Origin: Chelativorans petroleitrophicus
Lineage (GTDB): Bacteria > Pseudomonadota > Alphaproteobacteria > Rhizobiales > Rhizobiaceae
Reading direction: 5' to 3'
Length of the DNA: 64,000 bases
NCBI RefSeq assembly: GCF_025398195.1
Contig: NZ_JAODNV010000008.1
Span: 62,001 to 126,000 of the forward strand
Below the pieces are notes generated by a model. The model had not been told where the DNA came from, did no database searches, and was given only the letters and a program-made list of their open reading frames with translations. Below are positions 48,790 through 56,654 of the stretch, in pieces (position 1 is the stretch's first letter; every line of letters starts with the position of its first letter). A program made the translations under genes and the position numbers.

Positions 48790-49574
48790 TAGTCCTTCCC
48801 CCTCCCGATCGCCGGGCCGTCATCCATGCCGGCCAGCACCTCGGCCACGTGCCGCACCTTCACCGCCGAGCCCTGACGCTGAAGCTTGCCGGCCATGTTC
48901 ATGAGGCAGCCGAGGTCGCCTGCAAGCAGCGTATCGGCGCCCGACGCCGCGATGTTGGCCGTCTTCTCCTCGACGATCTTGTTGGAAATGTCGGGATACT
49001 TCACGCAGAAGGTGCCGCCGAAACCGCAGCACACATCCGCATCGTGCATCTCGACAAGCTTCAACCCGGAGACGGAAGCGAGCAGGCGGCGCGGTTGCTC
49101 GGCAATGCCGAGCTCCCGTAGGCCGGAGCAAGAGTCGTGATAGGTCACCGTGCCGTCATGCGCCGCCTTGACGGCGCTGACCCCCATCACATCGACCAGG
49201 AAGCTCACCAGCTCGTATGTCTTTTCCGCTAGCGCCTTTGCCCGCGCCTCCCACATCCCCTCGCCCGCGAAAAGGCCGGGATAATGCTTTTTCAGCATTC
49301 CCGCGCAGGAACCCGAGGGCGCCACGACATAATCATATTCCTCGAAGGCTTCGATCGTGTTCTTCGCGATAGCAATGGTGTCGGCCCGATCGCCCGAATT
49401 GTAGGCCGGCTGGCCGCAGCAGGTCTGGGCCATCGGCACGTCAACTTCGCAGCCCGCCTCTTCCAGAAGCTTTACCGAGGCAAAGCCGACGGTCGGCCGG
49501 AAAAGGTCCACCAGGCAAGTCACGAACAGGCCGACGCGGGGAGGTTTGGGTGCTCTTGTATCCAAAGGCTTCAT
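48789..49574 (-). CDS. lutA: LutA family (Fe-S)-binding protein
   Basis: A 261-residue protein with two CCG domains (QTCCGQPAYNSG and VCCGFGGTFCVKYP), as in LutA and the C-terminal part of GlcF. It is the putative catalytic or heterodisulfide-reductase-like subunit of the lactate oxidation complex. The ATG at 49572-49574 (MKPLDTRAPKP) is the usual N-terminus; a much longer open frame upstream to 50147 overlaps the regulator gene and is rejected. It lies seven bases after the LldR-type regulator. Confidence 0.93.
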   Translation of the reverse strand: MKPLDTRAPKPPRVGLFVTCLVDLFRPTVGFASVKLLEEAGCEVDVPMAQTCCGQPAYNSGDRADTIAIAKNTIEAFEEYDYVVAPSGSCAGMLKKHYPGLFAGEGMWEARAKALAEKTYELVSFLVDVMGVSAVKAAHDGTVTYHDSCSGLRELGIAEQPRRLLASVSGLKLVEMHDADVCCGFGGTFCVKYPDISNKIVEEKTANIAASGADTLLAGDLGCLMNMAGKLQRQGSAVKVRHVAEVLAGMDDGPAIGRGKD

Positions 49575-49581
49575 CCTGTCT

Positions 49582-50454
49582 TCATGAACCAGCTTGAGCT
49601 GGTCGTTTCGTTCCCGCCAGGCGCCCTCTTGAGCGCGCGCTCTGTGTATTCTTCTCCATACGCTGGCGCAGGCGAAGCCCGGCCACACGCTCCCACTCGC
49701 CGGTGCGCTCGGCCTGGGCGCTCGCCTTCTCCACATAGGCGATATGATCCACGGACGCCTTCCGGGCAGCGGCGGGATCGCCGTCGCGGATGGCCCGGAA
49801 GATGGCGCTGTGCTGCGCAAGCAAAGCCTCGCGCGCGCCCGGCAGGTCGTAAATGCGCGCACGGTTGTAGAATACGCCGTCCGCCAGCAGGCGATAGCAG
49901 GAGCGTAGCGTGTGGAGCAGCACGAAATTGTGCGCGCATTCGCCCACGGCGTGGTGAAACTCCACGTCGATCTCCACCTCCGTTGCGAAATCTGCCGTCG
50001 CGTGCGCATGCTCCATGCGCTGGATGATATCGGCAAGAAGCGCTTTGTCGGCCTCCGTCGCGCGGCGCGCCGCCATTTCGGCCGCGACCGCCTCGATTTC
50101 CCGTCGGTATTCCAGATAATCGGCCGTTGCCTTGGGGTGGCTTGCAATCAAAGCGCGCATGGGTTCGGTAAAAACCTCGCCCACCACGTCGGCCACATGC
50201 GTTCCACCGCCTTGCCGCGACACCAGAAGCCCCCTACCCTCCAGTGCCTTCAGCGCGTCGCGCAGGATGGGGCGTGAAACATTCATCCGGGCGGCGAGCT
50301 CCCGTTCGCCGGGCAGCCGGTCGCCGTCGCGCAGCACGCCTTCGAGGATCAGCGCCTCGATCTGGCGAACCACTGCATCGGCGGTGCGGCCCTGCTCGAT
50401 CCTGGAATAGATGGTGCTCACGAACGGTTTCTTCGGGCTGACTTTGTCCCACAA
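49582..50454 (-). CDS. GntR-family (FadR/FCD) regulator, LldR-like
   Basis: A 290-residue regulator: winged helix-turn-helix at about 25-85 (LPGERELAARMNVSRPILRD) and an FCD ligand-binding domain at about 100-240 (DVEFHHAVGECAHN supplies conserved metal-binding His). Position at the head of lutABC and opposite glcDEF suggests it senses lactate or glycolate and controls both arms. The start is a TTG at 50452-50454; a GTG at 50421 (MSTIYSRIEQG) is an alternative. The Arg/Ala-rich C-terminal tail is probably unstructured. Confidence 0.9.
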   Translation of the reverse strand: MWDKVSPKKPFVSTIYSRIEQGRTADAVVRQIEALILEGVLRDGDRLPGERELAARMNVSRPILRDALKALEGRGLLVSRQGGGTHVADVVGEVFTEPMRALIASHPKATADYLEYRREIEAVAAEMAARRATEADKALLADIIQRMEHAHATADFATEVEIDVEFHHAVGECAHNFVLLHTLRSCYRLLADGVFYNRARIYDLPGAREALLAQHSAIFRAIRDGDPAAARKASVDHIAYVEKASAQAERTGEWERVAGLRLRQRMEKNTQSARSRGRLAGTKRPAQAGS

Positions 50455-50479
50455 GCGAACTCTAGCGAGATTGACGCCG

Positions 50480-50502
50480 ATTGGTCAAATGTTTTAACCA
50501 GT
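50480..50502. promoter_or_regulatory. operator candidate between lldR-lutABC and glcD
   Basis: The divergent gap (50455-50530) holds ATTGGT (50480-50485) and ACCAGT (50497-50502), an inverted repeat whose TGGT and ACCA halves recall FadR/LldR-type half-sites. TTGACG at 50471-50476 could be a -35 box reading toward glcD, with the repeat overlapping the promoter. Binding by the adjacent regulator is inferred. Confidence 0.45.
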
Positions 50503-50530
50503 CGCATCGAGTGTTGGAATGGAGCCGCTC

Positions 50531-52027
50531 ATGTCCGGGCTTCGCATGCCCGAGGCCGATGCGAAGACGCTGAAGCGCCGCGAGGAGATCGTGGCGGACA
50601 TGCGCATCATCGTGCCGGGCGAAGGCGTGGTGGACAGCGAAAGCGAGATGCGCGCCTTCGAGAGCGACGGGCTTACCGCCTATCGCCAGCTTCCGCTCGT
50701 CGTGGTCCTGCCGGAAACGACGGCACAGGTCTCGCGCATTCTCAAATACTGCCATGAGCGCAACATCCGCGTGGTGCCGCGCGGTTCCGGCACATCGCTT
50801 TCGGGCGGGGCGCTGCCCCTGCAGGACGCGGTGCTTCTCGTCATGAGCCGCTTCAACCGCATCCTCGACATCGACTTTGCCAACCGGGCGGTGGTCGCGC
50901 AGCCGGGCGTGACCAATCTCGGCATCACGCAGGCGGTCGAGCATGAAGGCTTCTACTACGCGCCCGACCCCTCCTCGCAGATCGCCTGCTCCATCGGCGG
51001 CAACGTGGCGGAGAACTCGGGCGGCGTGCACTGCCTCAAATATGGGCTGACGGCCAACAACATTCTCGGCATCGAGATGGTGCTGATGAACGGCGACGTG
51101 ATCCGTCTCGGCGGCAAGCATCTGGACGCCGAAGGCTACGACCTCTTGGGCCTGATGACGGGCTCGGAAGGACTGCTCGGCGTCGTCACCGAGGTTACGG
51201 TGCGCATCCTGAAGAAGCCGGAGACGGCGCGCGCTCTCCTGATCGGCTTTCCCTCCAACGAGCAGGCCGGCCAGTGCGTGGCCGACATCATCGGCGCCGG
51301 CATCATCCCCGGCGGCATGGAAATGATGGACCGGCCCGCAATCCATGCGGCGGAGGATTTCGTTCATGCGGGCTATCCGCTCGATGTGGAGGCGTTGCTG
51401 ATCGTCGAGCTCGACGGGCCGCAGGCCGAGGTGGACCACCTGATTGCGCGCGTGGAAGAAATCGCCGCCAGAAATGGCTGCACGACAAGCCGCGTCTCCA
51501 GGTCCGACGGGGAGCGGCTTGCCTTCTGGGCCGGGCGCAAGGCCGCCTTCCCCGCCGTCGGCCGCATCTCGCCCGACTATTATTGCATGGACGGCACCAT
51601 CCCGCGAAAAGAACTGCCGCGCGTGCTTTCGGGCATGCGGGAGCTTTCGGAGAAATACGGGCTGCGCGTGGCCAACGTTTTCCATGCCGGCGACGGCAAC
51701 CTGCACCCGCTCATCCTCTACGATGCCAACAAACCTGGAGAACTGGAGAAAGCCGAGGCTTTCGGAGCCGATATCCTGCGGCTGTGCGTGAAAGTCGGCG
51801 GAGTCTTGACCGGCGAGCACGGCGTGGGTGTGGAGAAACGCGACCTGATGCCGGAGATGTTCACCGAGGAGGACCTCAATCAGCAGATCCGCGTCAAATG
51901 CGCCTTCGACCCGAACCACCTTCTCAATCCCGGCAAGATGTTCCCGCAGCTCCACCGCTGCGCCGAGCTCGGCCGCATGCACATTCACCGCGGGCAGATG
52001 CCGTTTCCGGAGCTGGAGAGGTTTTGA
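50531..52027 (+). CDS. glcD: glycolate oxidase subunit GlcD
   Basis: The FAD-binding catalytic subunit of glycolate oxidase, converting glycolate to glyoxylate. At 498 residues from ATG 50531 (GGAG six bases upstream) it has the PCMH FAD domain with PRGSGTSLSGGAL, and the C-terminal NVFHAGDGNLHPL and TGEHGVGVEKR motifs. glcE and glcF follow but are separated from it by a toxin-antitoxin pair. D-lactate dehydrogenase is related, but the presence of glcE and glcF supports GlcD. Confidence 0.95.
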   Translation: MSGLRMPEADAKTLKRREEIVADMRIIVPGEGVVDSESEMRAFESDGLTAYRQLPLVVVLPETTAQVSRILKYCHERNIRVVPRGSGTSLSGGALPLQDAVLLVMSRFNRILDIDFANRAVVAQPGVTNLGITQAVEHEGFYYAPDPSSQIACSIGGNVAENSGGVHCLKYGLTANNILGIEMVLMNGDVIRLGGKHLDAEGYDLLGLMTGSEGLLGVVTEVTVRILKKPETARALLIGFPSNEQAGQCVADIIGAGIIPGGMEMMDRPAIHAAEDFVHAGYPLDVEALLIVELDGPQAEVDHLIARVEEIAARNGCTTSRVSRSDGERLAFWAGRKAAFPAVGRISPDYYCMDGTIPRKELPRVLSGMRELSEKYGLRVANVFHAGDGNLHPLILYDANKPGELEKAEAFGADILRLCVKVGGVLTGEHGVGVEKRDLMPEMFTEEDLNQQIRVKCAFDPNHLLNPGKMFPQLHRCAELGRMHIHRGQMPFPELERF

Positions 52028-52032
52028 AATTG

Positions 52033-52058
52033 AAAGTAAGGTAATAATTCCTTACTTT
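52033..52058. promoter_or_regulatory. AT-rich inverted repeat before the antitoxin gene
   Basis: AAAGTAAGG at 52033-52041 and CCTTACTTT at 52050-52058 are perfectly complementary with an 8-base AT-rich spacer, five bases after the glcD stop and 27 before the antitoxin start. AbrB-type antitoxins usually autoregulate at such palindromes. It may instead act as a hairpin ending glcD transcription. A possible -35 (TTGAAA at 52030) overlaps it. Confidence 0.5.
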
Positions 52059-52085
52059 GTCCCATAAATCCACGGAACGATACTG

Positions 52086-52352
52086 ATGACGACGCTAACT
52101 GTGACCGCCAAGGGTCAAGTCACCCTGAAGAAGGAACTGCTGCAACACCTCGGCGTAAAGCCTGGACAGAAGATCGAAGTTGAATCGTTACCGGGCGGCC
52201 AGCTGGCAATTCGCGCAGCCAGAAGGAAAGGCAGTTGGAAGGACGTCTACGGCATCCTCGCCGGAAAGACGGACAAAGTGGCCACGATTGAGGAGATGAA
52301 CGAGGCCATAGAGAAGGGCTGGGCTGGGTTGCTAAATGAAGATCACCGCTGA
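52086..52352 (+). CDS. AbrB/MazE-type (SpoVT-AbrB) antitoxin
   Basis: An 88-residue antitoxin with the swapped-hairpin AbrB DNA-binding domain at about 1-45 (LTVTAKGQVTLKKELLQHLG, then VKPGQKIEV). The C-terminal 40 residues (KTDKVATIEEMNEAIEKGW) would wrap the toxin. The 17-base overlap with the PIN gene downstream is the usual toxin-antitoxin arrangement. Base composition is visibly less GC-rich than the glc genes around it, suggesting acquisition. Confidence 0.9.
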   Translation: MTTLTVTAKGQVTLKKELLQHLGVKPGQKIEVESLPGGQLAIRAARRKGSWKDVYGILAGKTDKVATIEEMNEAIEKGWAGLLNEDHR

Positions 52353-52743
52353 CACCAACCTGCTCGTCAGGGTGATCGTTCGTGACGATGTCATTCAGGC
52401 AAAAGCGGCACTCGATGTGCTTGAAAATGCCGAACTGGTCGTAATCTCCCCAATCTGCTTCTGTGAATTCGTCTGGGTGCTCGATCGTGTCTATGGCCTT
52501 CCGCGCGACAGTGTTGCCCTGTCGGTGCGTGCCGTCATGGACAGGGCAAATGTCGTGACCGACACCGTCGCGTTGGCTGCTGGTCTGCGCATGCTGGATG
52601 CTGGCGGGGATTTTGCCGACGGCGTGATCGCCGCCGCAGGCGCGGATATGGGCGGCGAGACGTTTGTGTCTTTCGACAAAAAGGCAATCGCCCGCCTCGG
52701 CGCGGTGGGCATCCCCGCGAAACACGCCAGCGAACTCGTATGA
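52336..52743 (+). CDS. PIN-domain ribonuclease toxin (VapC-like)
   Basis: A 135-residue PIN-domain toxin expected to cut RNA, possibly tRNA or rRNA. The four acidic active-site residues are present: D6 in ADTNLL, E44 in CEFVWVL, D95 in GDFADGVI and D114 in FVSFDKKA, so it should be active. It is preceded by its antitoxin and its stop overlaps the glcE start (ATGA at 52740-52743), so glcE translation is coupled to toxin translation. Lower GC than glcD and glcE. Confidence 0.92.
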   Translation: MKITADTNLLVRVIVRDDVIQAKAALDVLENAELVVISPICFCEFVWVLDRVYGLPRDSVALSVRAVMDRANVVTDTVALAAGLRMLDAGGDFADGVIAAAGADMGGETFVSFDKKAIARLGAVGIPAKHASELV

Positions 52744-53948
52744 CCACCTTCACCCCCACCACCGCCCAGGAAGTGCTCAATATCGTCCGCTGGGCCGCAG
52801 CCGAGGAAACCCCGCTCGAAATCCTCGGCCACGGCTCCAAGCGCGGGATCGGCAGGCCGGTGCAGACGGAGCACGTGCTGGACCTCTCGCAGCTTTCTGG
52901 CATCACGCTTTACGAGCCGGAGGAGCTGGTGCTTTCGGCGAAAGCCGGAACGCCGATCAGCGAAATCGAAGGGCTGCTTGCCGAGCACAACCAGCAATTC
53001 GCCTTCGAGCCGATGGATTACGGGCCGCTTCTCGGCGGCGAGAGCGGGCACGGCACGATTGGCGGCGTGCTTTGTGCCAATCTCTCCGGCCCGCGCCGGA
53101 TCAAGGCGGGGGCAGCGCGCGATCATGTGCTCGGCGTGTATGCCGTCTCCGGGCGCGGCGAGGCGTTCAAGTCCGGCGGGCGTGTGGTGAAGAACGTCAC
53201 AGGCTACGATCTTTCCAAGGGACTTGCCGGCTCCTGGGGCACGCTCGCGGTCGTCACGGATGTCACTTTCAAGGTGCTGCCCGCGGCGGAAACGGAAAAG
53301 ACGCTCGTTCTTTCCGGCCTCGATGACGCCCGGGCCGCCGCGGCGATGAGCGAGGCGATGGGCTCGAGCGCCGAGGTCTCGGGCGCGGCCCATCTGCCCG
53401 AGGGCGTGGCCGGCCGCTTTCTCTCCGGCGCCCTTGCCGGCGCTGCGCGCACGGTTCTACGTGTGGAGGGCGTCGCGCCATCGGTGGATTACCGGATAGA
53501 CCTGCTTACCCGCCTCCTGAAGCAGTTTGGCGGTGCCGAGATCATCGAAAAACGGGAGTCGCAGACCCTGTGGCGCGAAATCCGCGACTGCCATCCCTTT
53601 ACCGACGGCACGGAGGCCGCCGTCTGGCGCGTCTCCATGGCGCCTACCGAGGGCCACAGGATGGTTGACGCCTTCCGCCGCGCCGCCGGAGCGAACGCCT
53701 ATTACGACTGGCAGGGTGGGCTCGTCTGGCTACGCATGGAAGCCGATCCGGAAGCCGACATCCTGCGCAAGCTGATTGTCCATTTCGGCGGCGGGCACGC
53801 CACGCTGGTGCGGGCAACTCCCGCCGTTCGCGCCGCCCTGCCAGTCTTCCAGCCGCAGCCGCCAGAGCTCGCCGCTCTCTCGGCCCGGCTGAAGGAGCAG
53901 TTCGACCCAAGAAACATCCTCAACCCAGGGCGGATGGCGGCCGCATGA
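52740..53948 (+). CDS. glcE: glycolate oxidase FAD-binding subunit GlcE
   Basis: A 402-residue FAD-binding subunit of glycolate oxidase: PCMH domain with LGHGSKRGIG, GESGHGTIGGVL and the hallmark GGRVVKNVTGYDLSKGLAG. The ATG at 52740 overlaps the toxin stop. It acts with GlcD (before the toxin-antitoxin pair) and GlcF (after the small membrane gene). Confidence 0.95.
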   Translation: MTTFTPTTAQEVLNIVRWAAAEETPLEILGHGSKRGIGRPVQTEHVLDLSQLSGITLYEPEELVLSAKAGTPISEIEGLLAEHNQQFAFEPMDYGPLLGGESGHGTIGGVLCANLSGPRRIKAGAARDHVLGVYAVSGRGEAFKSGGRVVKNVTGYDLSKGLAGSWGTLAVVTDVTFKVLPAAETEKTLVLSGLDDARAAAAMSEAMGSSAEVSGAAHLPEGVAGRFLSGALAGAARTVLRVEGVAPSVDYRIDLLTRLLKQFGGAEIIEKRESQTLWREIRDCHPFTDGTEAAVWRVSMAPTEGHRMVDAFRRAAGANAYYDWQGGLVWLRMEADPEADILRKLIVHFGGGHATLVRATPAVRAALPVFQPQPPELAALSARLKEQFDPRNILNPGRMAAA

Positions 53949-53992
53949 GCCAGTGATAGAGTGATCGCACCACGAGATCGGGAGAACCCACA

Positions 53993-54370
53993 ATGAGTGA
54001 CACAAACACGCAGCCCACTCCACACAAGTCGTCCGGCTGGCTTGAGCCCGGCCCGTCCAACATCCAGCTCATCTACATCCTCTATCTGGTCAGTTTCGTC
54101 ATCGGCATATCGGCGCTGGTGGGTGTCGTGCTCGCCTACATCAACCGCGGCAAATCGGAGGCGTGGGTGGAGACGCATTACACCTGGGCGATCCGCACTT
54201 TCTGGATCGGCATTCTCTATGCCGTGATCTCGGCGCTGCTGACGGTAGTGCTCATCGGGTTCCTGCTTCTGCTGCTCACGGCCATCTGGGTGGTGGTGCG
54301 CATGGTCATCGGCCTGCAAGCCGTCAGCCGCGGCGAGCCCATCAGGAATCCGCAAAGCTGGGTGCTCTAG
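53993..54370 (+). CDS. DUF4870-like small membrane protein
   Basis: A 125-residue protein with three hydrophobic helices (about 24-50, 64-80, 84-108), a soluble N-terminus of 20 residues and the C-terminal GLQAVSRGEPIRNPQSW, which fits DUF4870/YtpI-type membrane proteins. Function unknown. It is inserted between glcE and glcF (44 bases after glcE, six before glcF), so it should be co-expressed with glycolate oxidase; a direct role is not shown. Confidence 0.8.
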   Translation: MSDTNTQPTPHKSSGWLEPGPSNIQLIYILYLVSFVIGISALVGVVLAYINRGKSEAWVETHYTWAIRTFWIGILYAVISALLTVVLIGFLLLLLTAIWVVVRMVIGLQAVSRGEPIRNPQSWVL

Positions 54371-54376
54371 AGGATC

Positions 54377-55705
54377 ATGCAAACCAGTTTCACGCCCGCG
54401 CAGCTTGCCGATCCGCGGACGGCTCATTCCGAGTCGATCCTGCGCAAATGCGTGCATTGCGGCTTCTGCACGGCAACCTGCCCGACCTATGTCGAGCTCG
54501 GCAACGAGCTCGACAGTCCGCGCGGGCGCATCTACCTGATCAAGGACATGCTGGAGAACGGGCGGGCGGCGGACCGGGAGACGGTGATCCATATCGACCG
54601 CTGTCTTTCTTGCCTCTCCTGCATGACCACCTGCCCCTCGGGCGTGAACTACATGCATCTCATCGATCATGCGCGGGCGCATATCGAGAAGACCTACCGC
54701 CGCCCCCTCCTCGACCGGGTGACGCGGGCGGCCCTCGCCCGCATTCTCCCCTATCCCGCCCGCTTCCGCGCCGCGCTGAAGCTCGCAAGGCTCGGCCGGC
54801 CGCTGAAGCCGCTCCTCAGCGCCATGCCCGGCCTGAAGCCGGTAGCCGCCATGCTGGAGCTCGCACCGCGCGACGTTCCCGCCGCGCAAAAGCCGCAGGC
54901 GGCAAGACCGGGCAAGCCGCGCGGGCGCGTGGCACTGCTTTCAGGTTGCGCGCAGTCGGTGCTCGACCCCGGCATCAACGCGGCAACCGCCCGACTTCTT
55001 TCCCGGCTCGGCATCGAGATCGTACCGGCGTCCGGCGAGGGCTGCTGCGGCGCGCTGGTGCACCATATGGGCCGCGAGGAAGAAGCGCTCGCCTTCGCGC
55101 GGCGAAACATCGACGCCTGGACCCGCGTCATCGAGGACGGCGGGCTCGACGCGATCATCATCACCGCCTCGGGCTGCGGCACGACCGTCAAGGATTACGG
55201 CCACATGCTGCGGCTCGATCCGGATTATGCGGAGAAAGCCAGGCGCATCTCGGCCCTGGCGAAGGACATCACCGAATATCTCGCCAGCTTCGACCTGCCG
55301 GAACCCGTGATCACGCCTGGGCTCACAATCGCCTATCACTCCGCCTGCTCCATGCAGCACGGGCAGAAGATCACGCGCGAGCCGAAGATGCTGCTCTCCC
55401 GCGCGGGCTTCGTGGTGAAGGAGCCGCGCGAGGGGCATCTTTGCTGCGGGTCGGCCGGCAATTACAACATCCTCCAGCCTGACATCGCGCGGCGTCTGCG
55501 CGACCGCAAGGTGCGGAACATCGAGGCCACCGGGGCTTCCGTCGTCGCCACCGGCAACATCGGCTGCATCACGCAGATCGCCACGGGGACCCGCCTGCCG
55601 ATCGTCCATACGGTAGAGCTTCTCGACTGGGCGTATGGCGGACCGAAACCTGCCGGCCTGCCTGAGCCACAGCAGGCCTCCGAACCCGCCGCTGCTGCTG
55701 AATAG
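54377..55705 (+). CDS. glcF: glycolate oxidase iron-sulfur subunit GlcF
   Basis: A 442-residue subunit passing electrons from GlcDE. Two 4Fe-4S motifs, CVHCGFCTATCPTY and CLSCLSCMTTCPSGVN, lie in the first 90 residues, and two CCG domains follow (EGCCGALVHHMG and LCCGSAGNYNI). A Lys/Pro/Ala-rich linker is at about 165-185. It ends the glc operon, with 98 bases of gene-free sequence before the convergent tetR-type gene. Confidence 0.95.
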   Translation: MQTSFTPAQLADPRTAHSESILRKCVHCGFCTATCPTYVELGNELDSPRGRIYLIKDMLENGRAADRETVIHIDRCLSCLSCMTTCPSGVNYMHLIDHARAHIEKTYRRPLLDRVTRAALARILPYPARFRAALKLARLGRPLKPLLSAMPGLKPVAAMLELAPRDVPAAQKPQAARPGKPRGRVALLSGCAQSVLDPGINAATARLLSRLGIEIVPASGEGCCGALVHHMGREEEALAFARRNIDAWTRVIEDGGLDAIIITASGCGTTVKDYGHMLRLDPDYAEKARRISALAKDITEYLASFDLPEPVITPGLTIAYHSACSMQHGQKITREPKMLLSRAGFVVKEPREGHLCCGSAGNYNILQPDIARRLRDRKVRNIEATGASVVATGNIGCITQIATGTRLPIVHTVELLDWAYGGPKPAGLPEPQQASEPAAAAE

Positions 55706-55803
55706 CCGAAACCGTGGGGACGGCCGCTTCCGCAACCACCGTCAGATCGCTTTGATGCTGCAGTCAGGGCGGATGACGCGCGCTGATGCGAGGCACACCC
55801 TTT

Positions 55804-56451
55804 TCATGCTGCCAGAGGAGGTGGGCGAGAAGCCATCTCCTGCGGCGGCGAGAAGTGCTGCTTGATCAGCGCGCGATAGGCAAGGATCTGCCTTACAAGG
55901 CGGTTGGGGTCCCCCATCACCTTGGACATGATGATGCCGCCGTCGATGATGCAGGATATCATTTCGGCGAGCGTGTCGAGATCTAAGGGCTCCCGCGGCG
56001 GATAGACGGCCGCGATCGCCTCCAGGTAGCTGCGGAACCGCGCGTTCATGGCTACCACCGCCGTGCGGTTGAGCTCGATCACGCGGCGGTCGAACAGGCG
56101 CTCTTGGTAGCAGACGGAGGCGATCATGCAGCCCGGATGACCGCCAGGTAGATCGGCAAACACCTCGGCAAGAAGTTTGAGCCCGACGAGAAAGGACTGC
56201 AACGGATCGTCGCACAGGTCGGCAGCCCGGCCGAACACCTCGTCGAGAATGCGCATGTCCTCCGTCACGTAGCGGTTGAGCAGCGCGTAGGCCAATTCGT
56301 TCTTGTCGCGGAAATGGTAGAAGAAGCCGCTCTTCGTGATACCCGCCGCCGCGATGATTTCCTCGATCGACGTTGCGCCGAAGCCCTTCTCCAGCACCGA
56401 GGCCTGCGCAATATCGAGGATGCGCTCACGCGTCGCCTCCCCCTTACGCAT
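55804..56451 (-). CDS. TetR-family transcriptional regulator
   Basis: A 215-residue regulator with an N-terminal helix-turn-helix (about 8-52: RERILDIAQASVLEKGFGAT, then ITKSGFFYHFRDKNEL) and a helical C-terminal ligand domain. The ATG at 56449-56451 has GGAGG eight bases upstream, which rules out the longer frame to 56550. It is divergent from mmuM, so that operon is the likely target, and two palindromes lie in the gap. Confidence 0.9.
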   Translation of the reverse strand: MRKGEATRERILDIAQASVLEKGFGATSIEEIIAAAGITKSGFFYHFRDKNELAYALLNRYVTEDMRILDEVFGRAADLCDDPLQSFLVGLKLLAEVFADLPGGHPGCMIASVCYQERLFDRRVIELNRTAVVAMNARFRSYLEAIAAVYPPREPLDLDTLAEMISCIIDGGIIMSKVMGDPNRLVRQILAYRALIKQHFSPPQEMASRPPPLAA

Positions 56452-56476
56452 GAGGATGCCTCCGAAAACTGGACCG

Positions 56477-56527
56477 ATGGTAGGGTTTTTATAATACCAT
56501 AAATGCCATGGCCGAACCATGGGTTCG
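56477..56527. promoter_or_regulatory. paired palindromes in the tetR/mmuM divergent region
   Basis: ATGGTA (56477-56482) pairs with TACCAT (56495-56500) around 12 AT-rich bases. CGAACC (56513-56518) pairs with GGTTCG (56522-56527) around ATG. The second is a compact 15-base palindrome of the kind TetR dimers bind. Function inferred from location. Confidence 0.45.
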
Positions 56528-56654
56528 TTAACCGATTGATCTAAAATCATAATCCGCGCCCGCGAACGTCCTGTACCACAAGAACGCTAGTTCCCGAGTG
56601 AAGGTTCTGGCAGAAGGGCCGCCTCTCAAACACACCCCAGATCGAGGCAAGAGA

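Noticed and set aside
47395..48792. 465-codon plus-strand frame opposite lutB
   Set aside because: Antisense shadow; lutB has eight cluster cysteines in order.
49575..50147. Extension of lutA by about 190 codons upstream
   Set aside because: It would overlap the regulator gene almost fully; family length and N-terminus fit the start at 49574.
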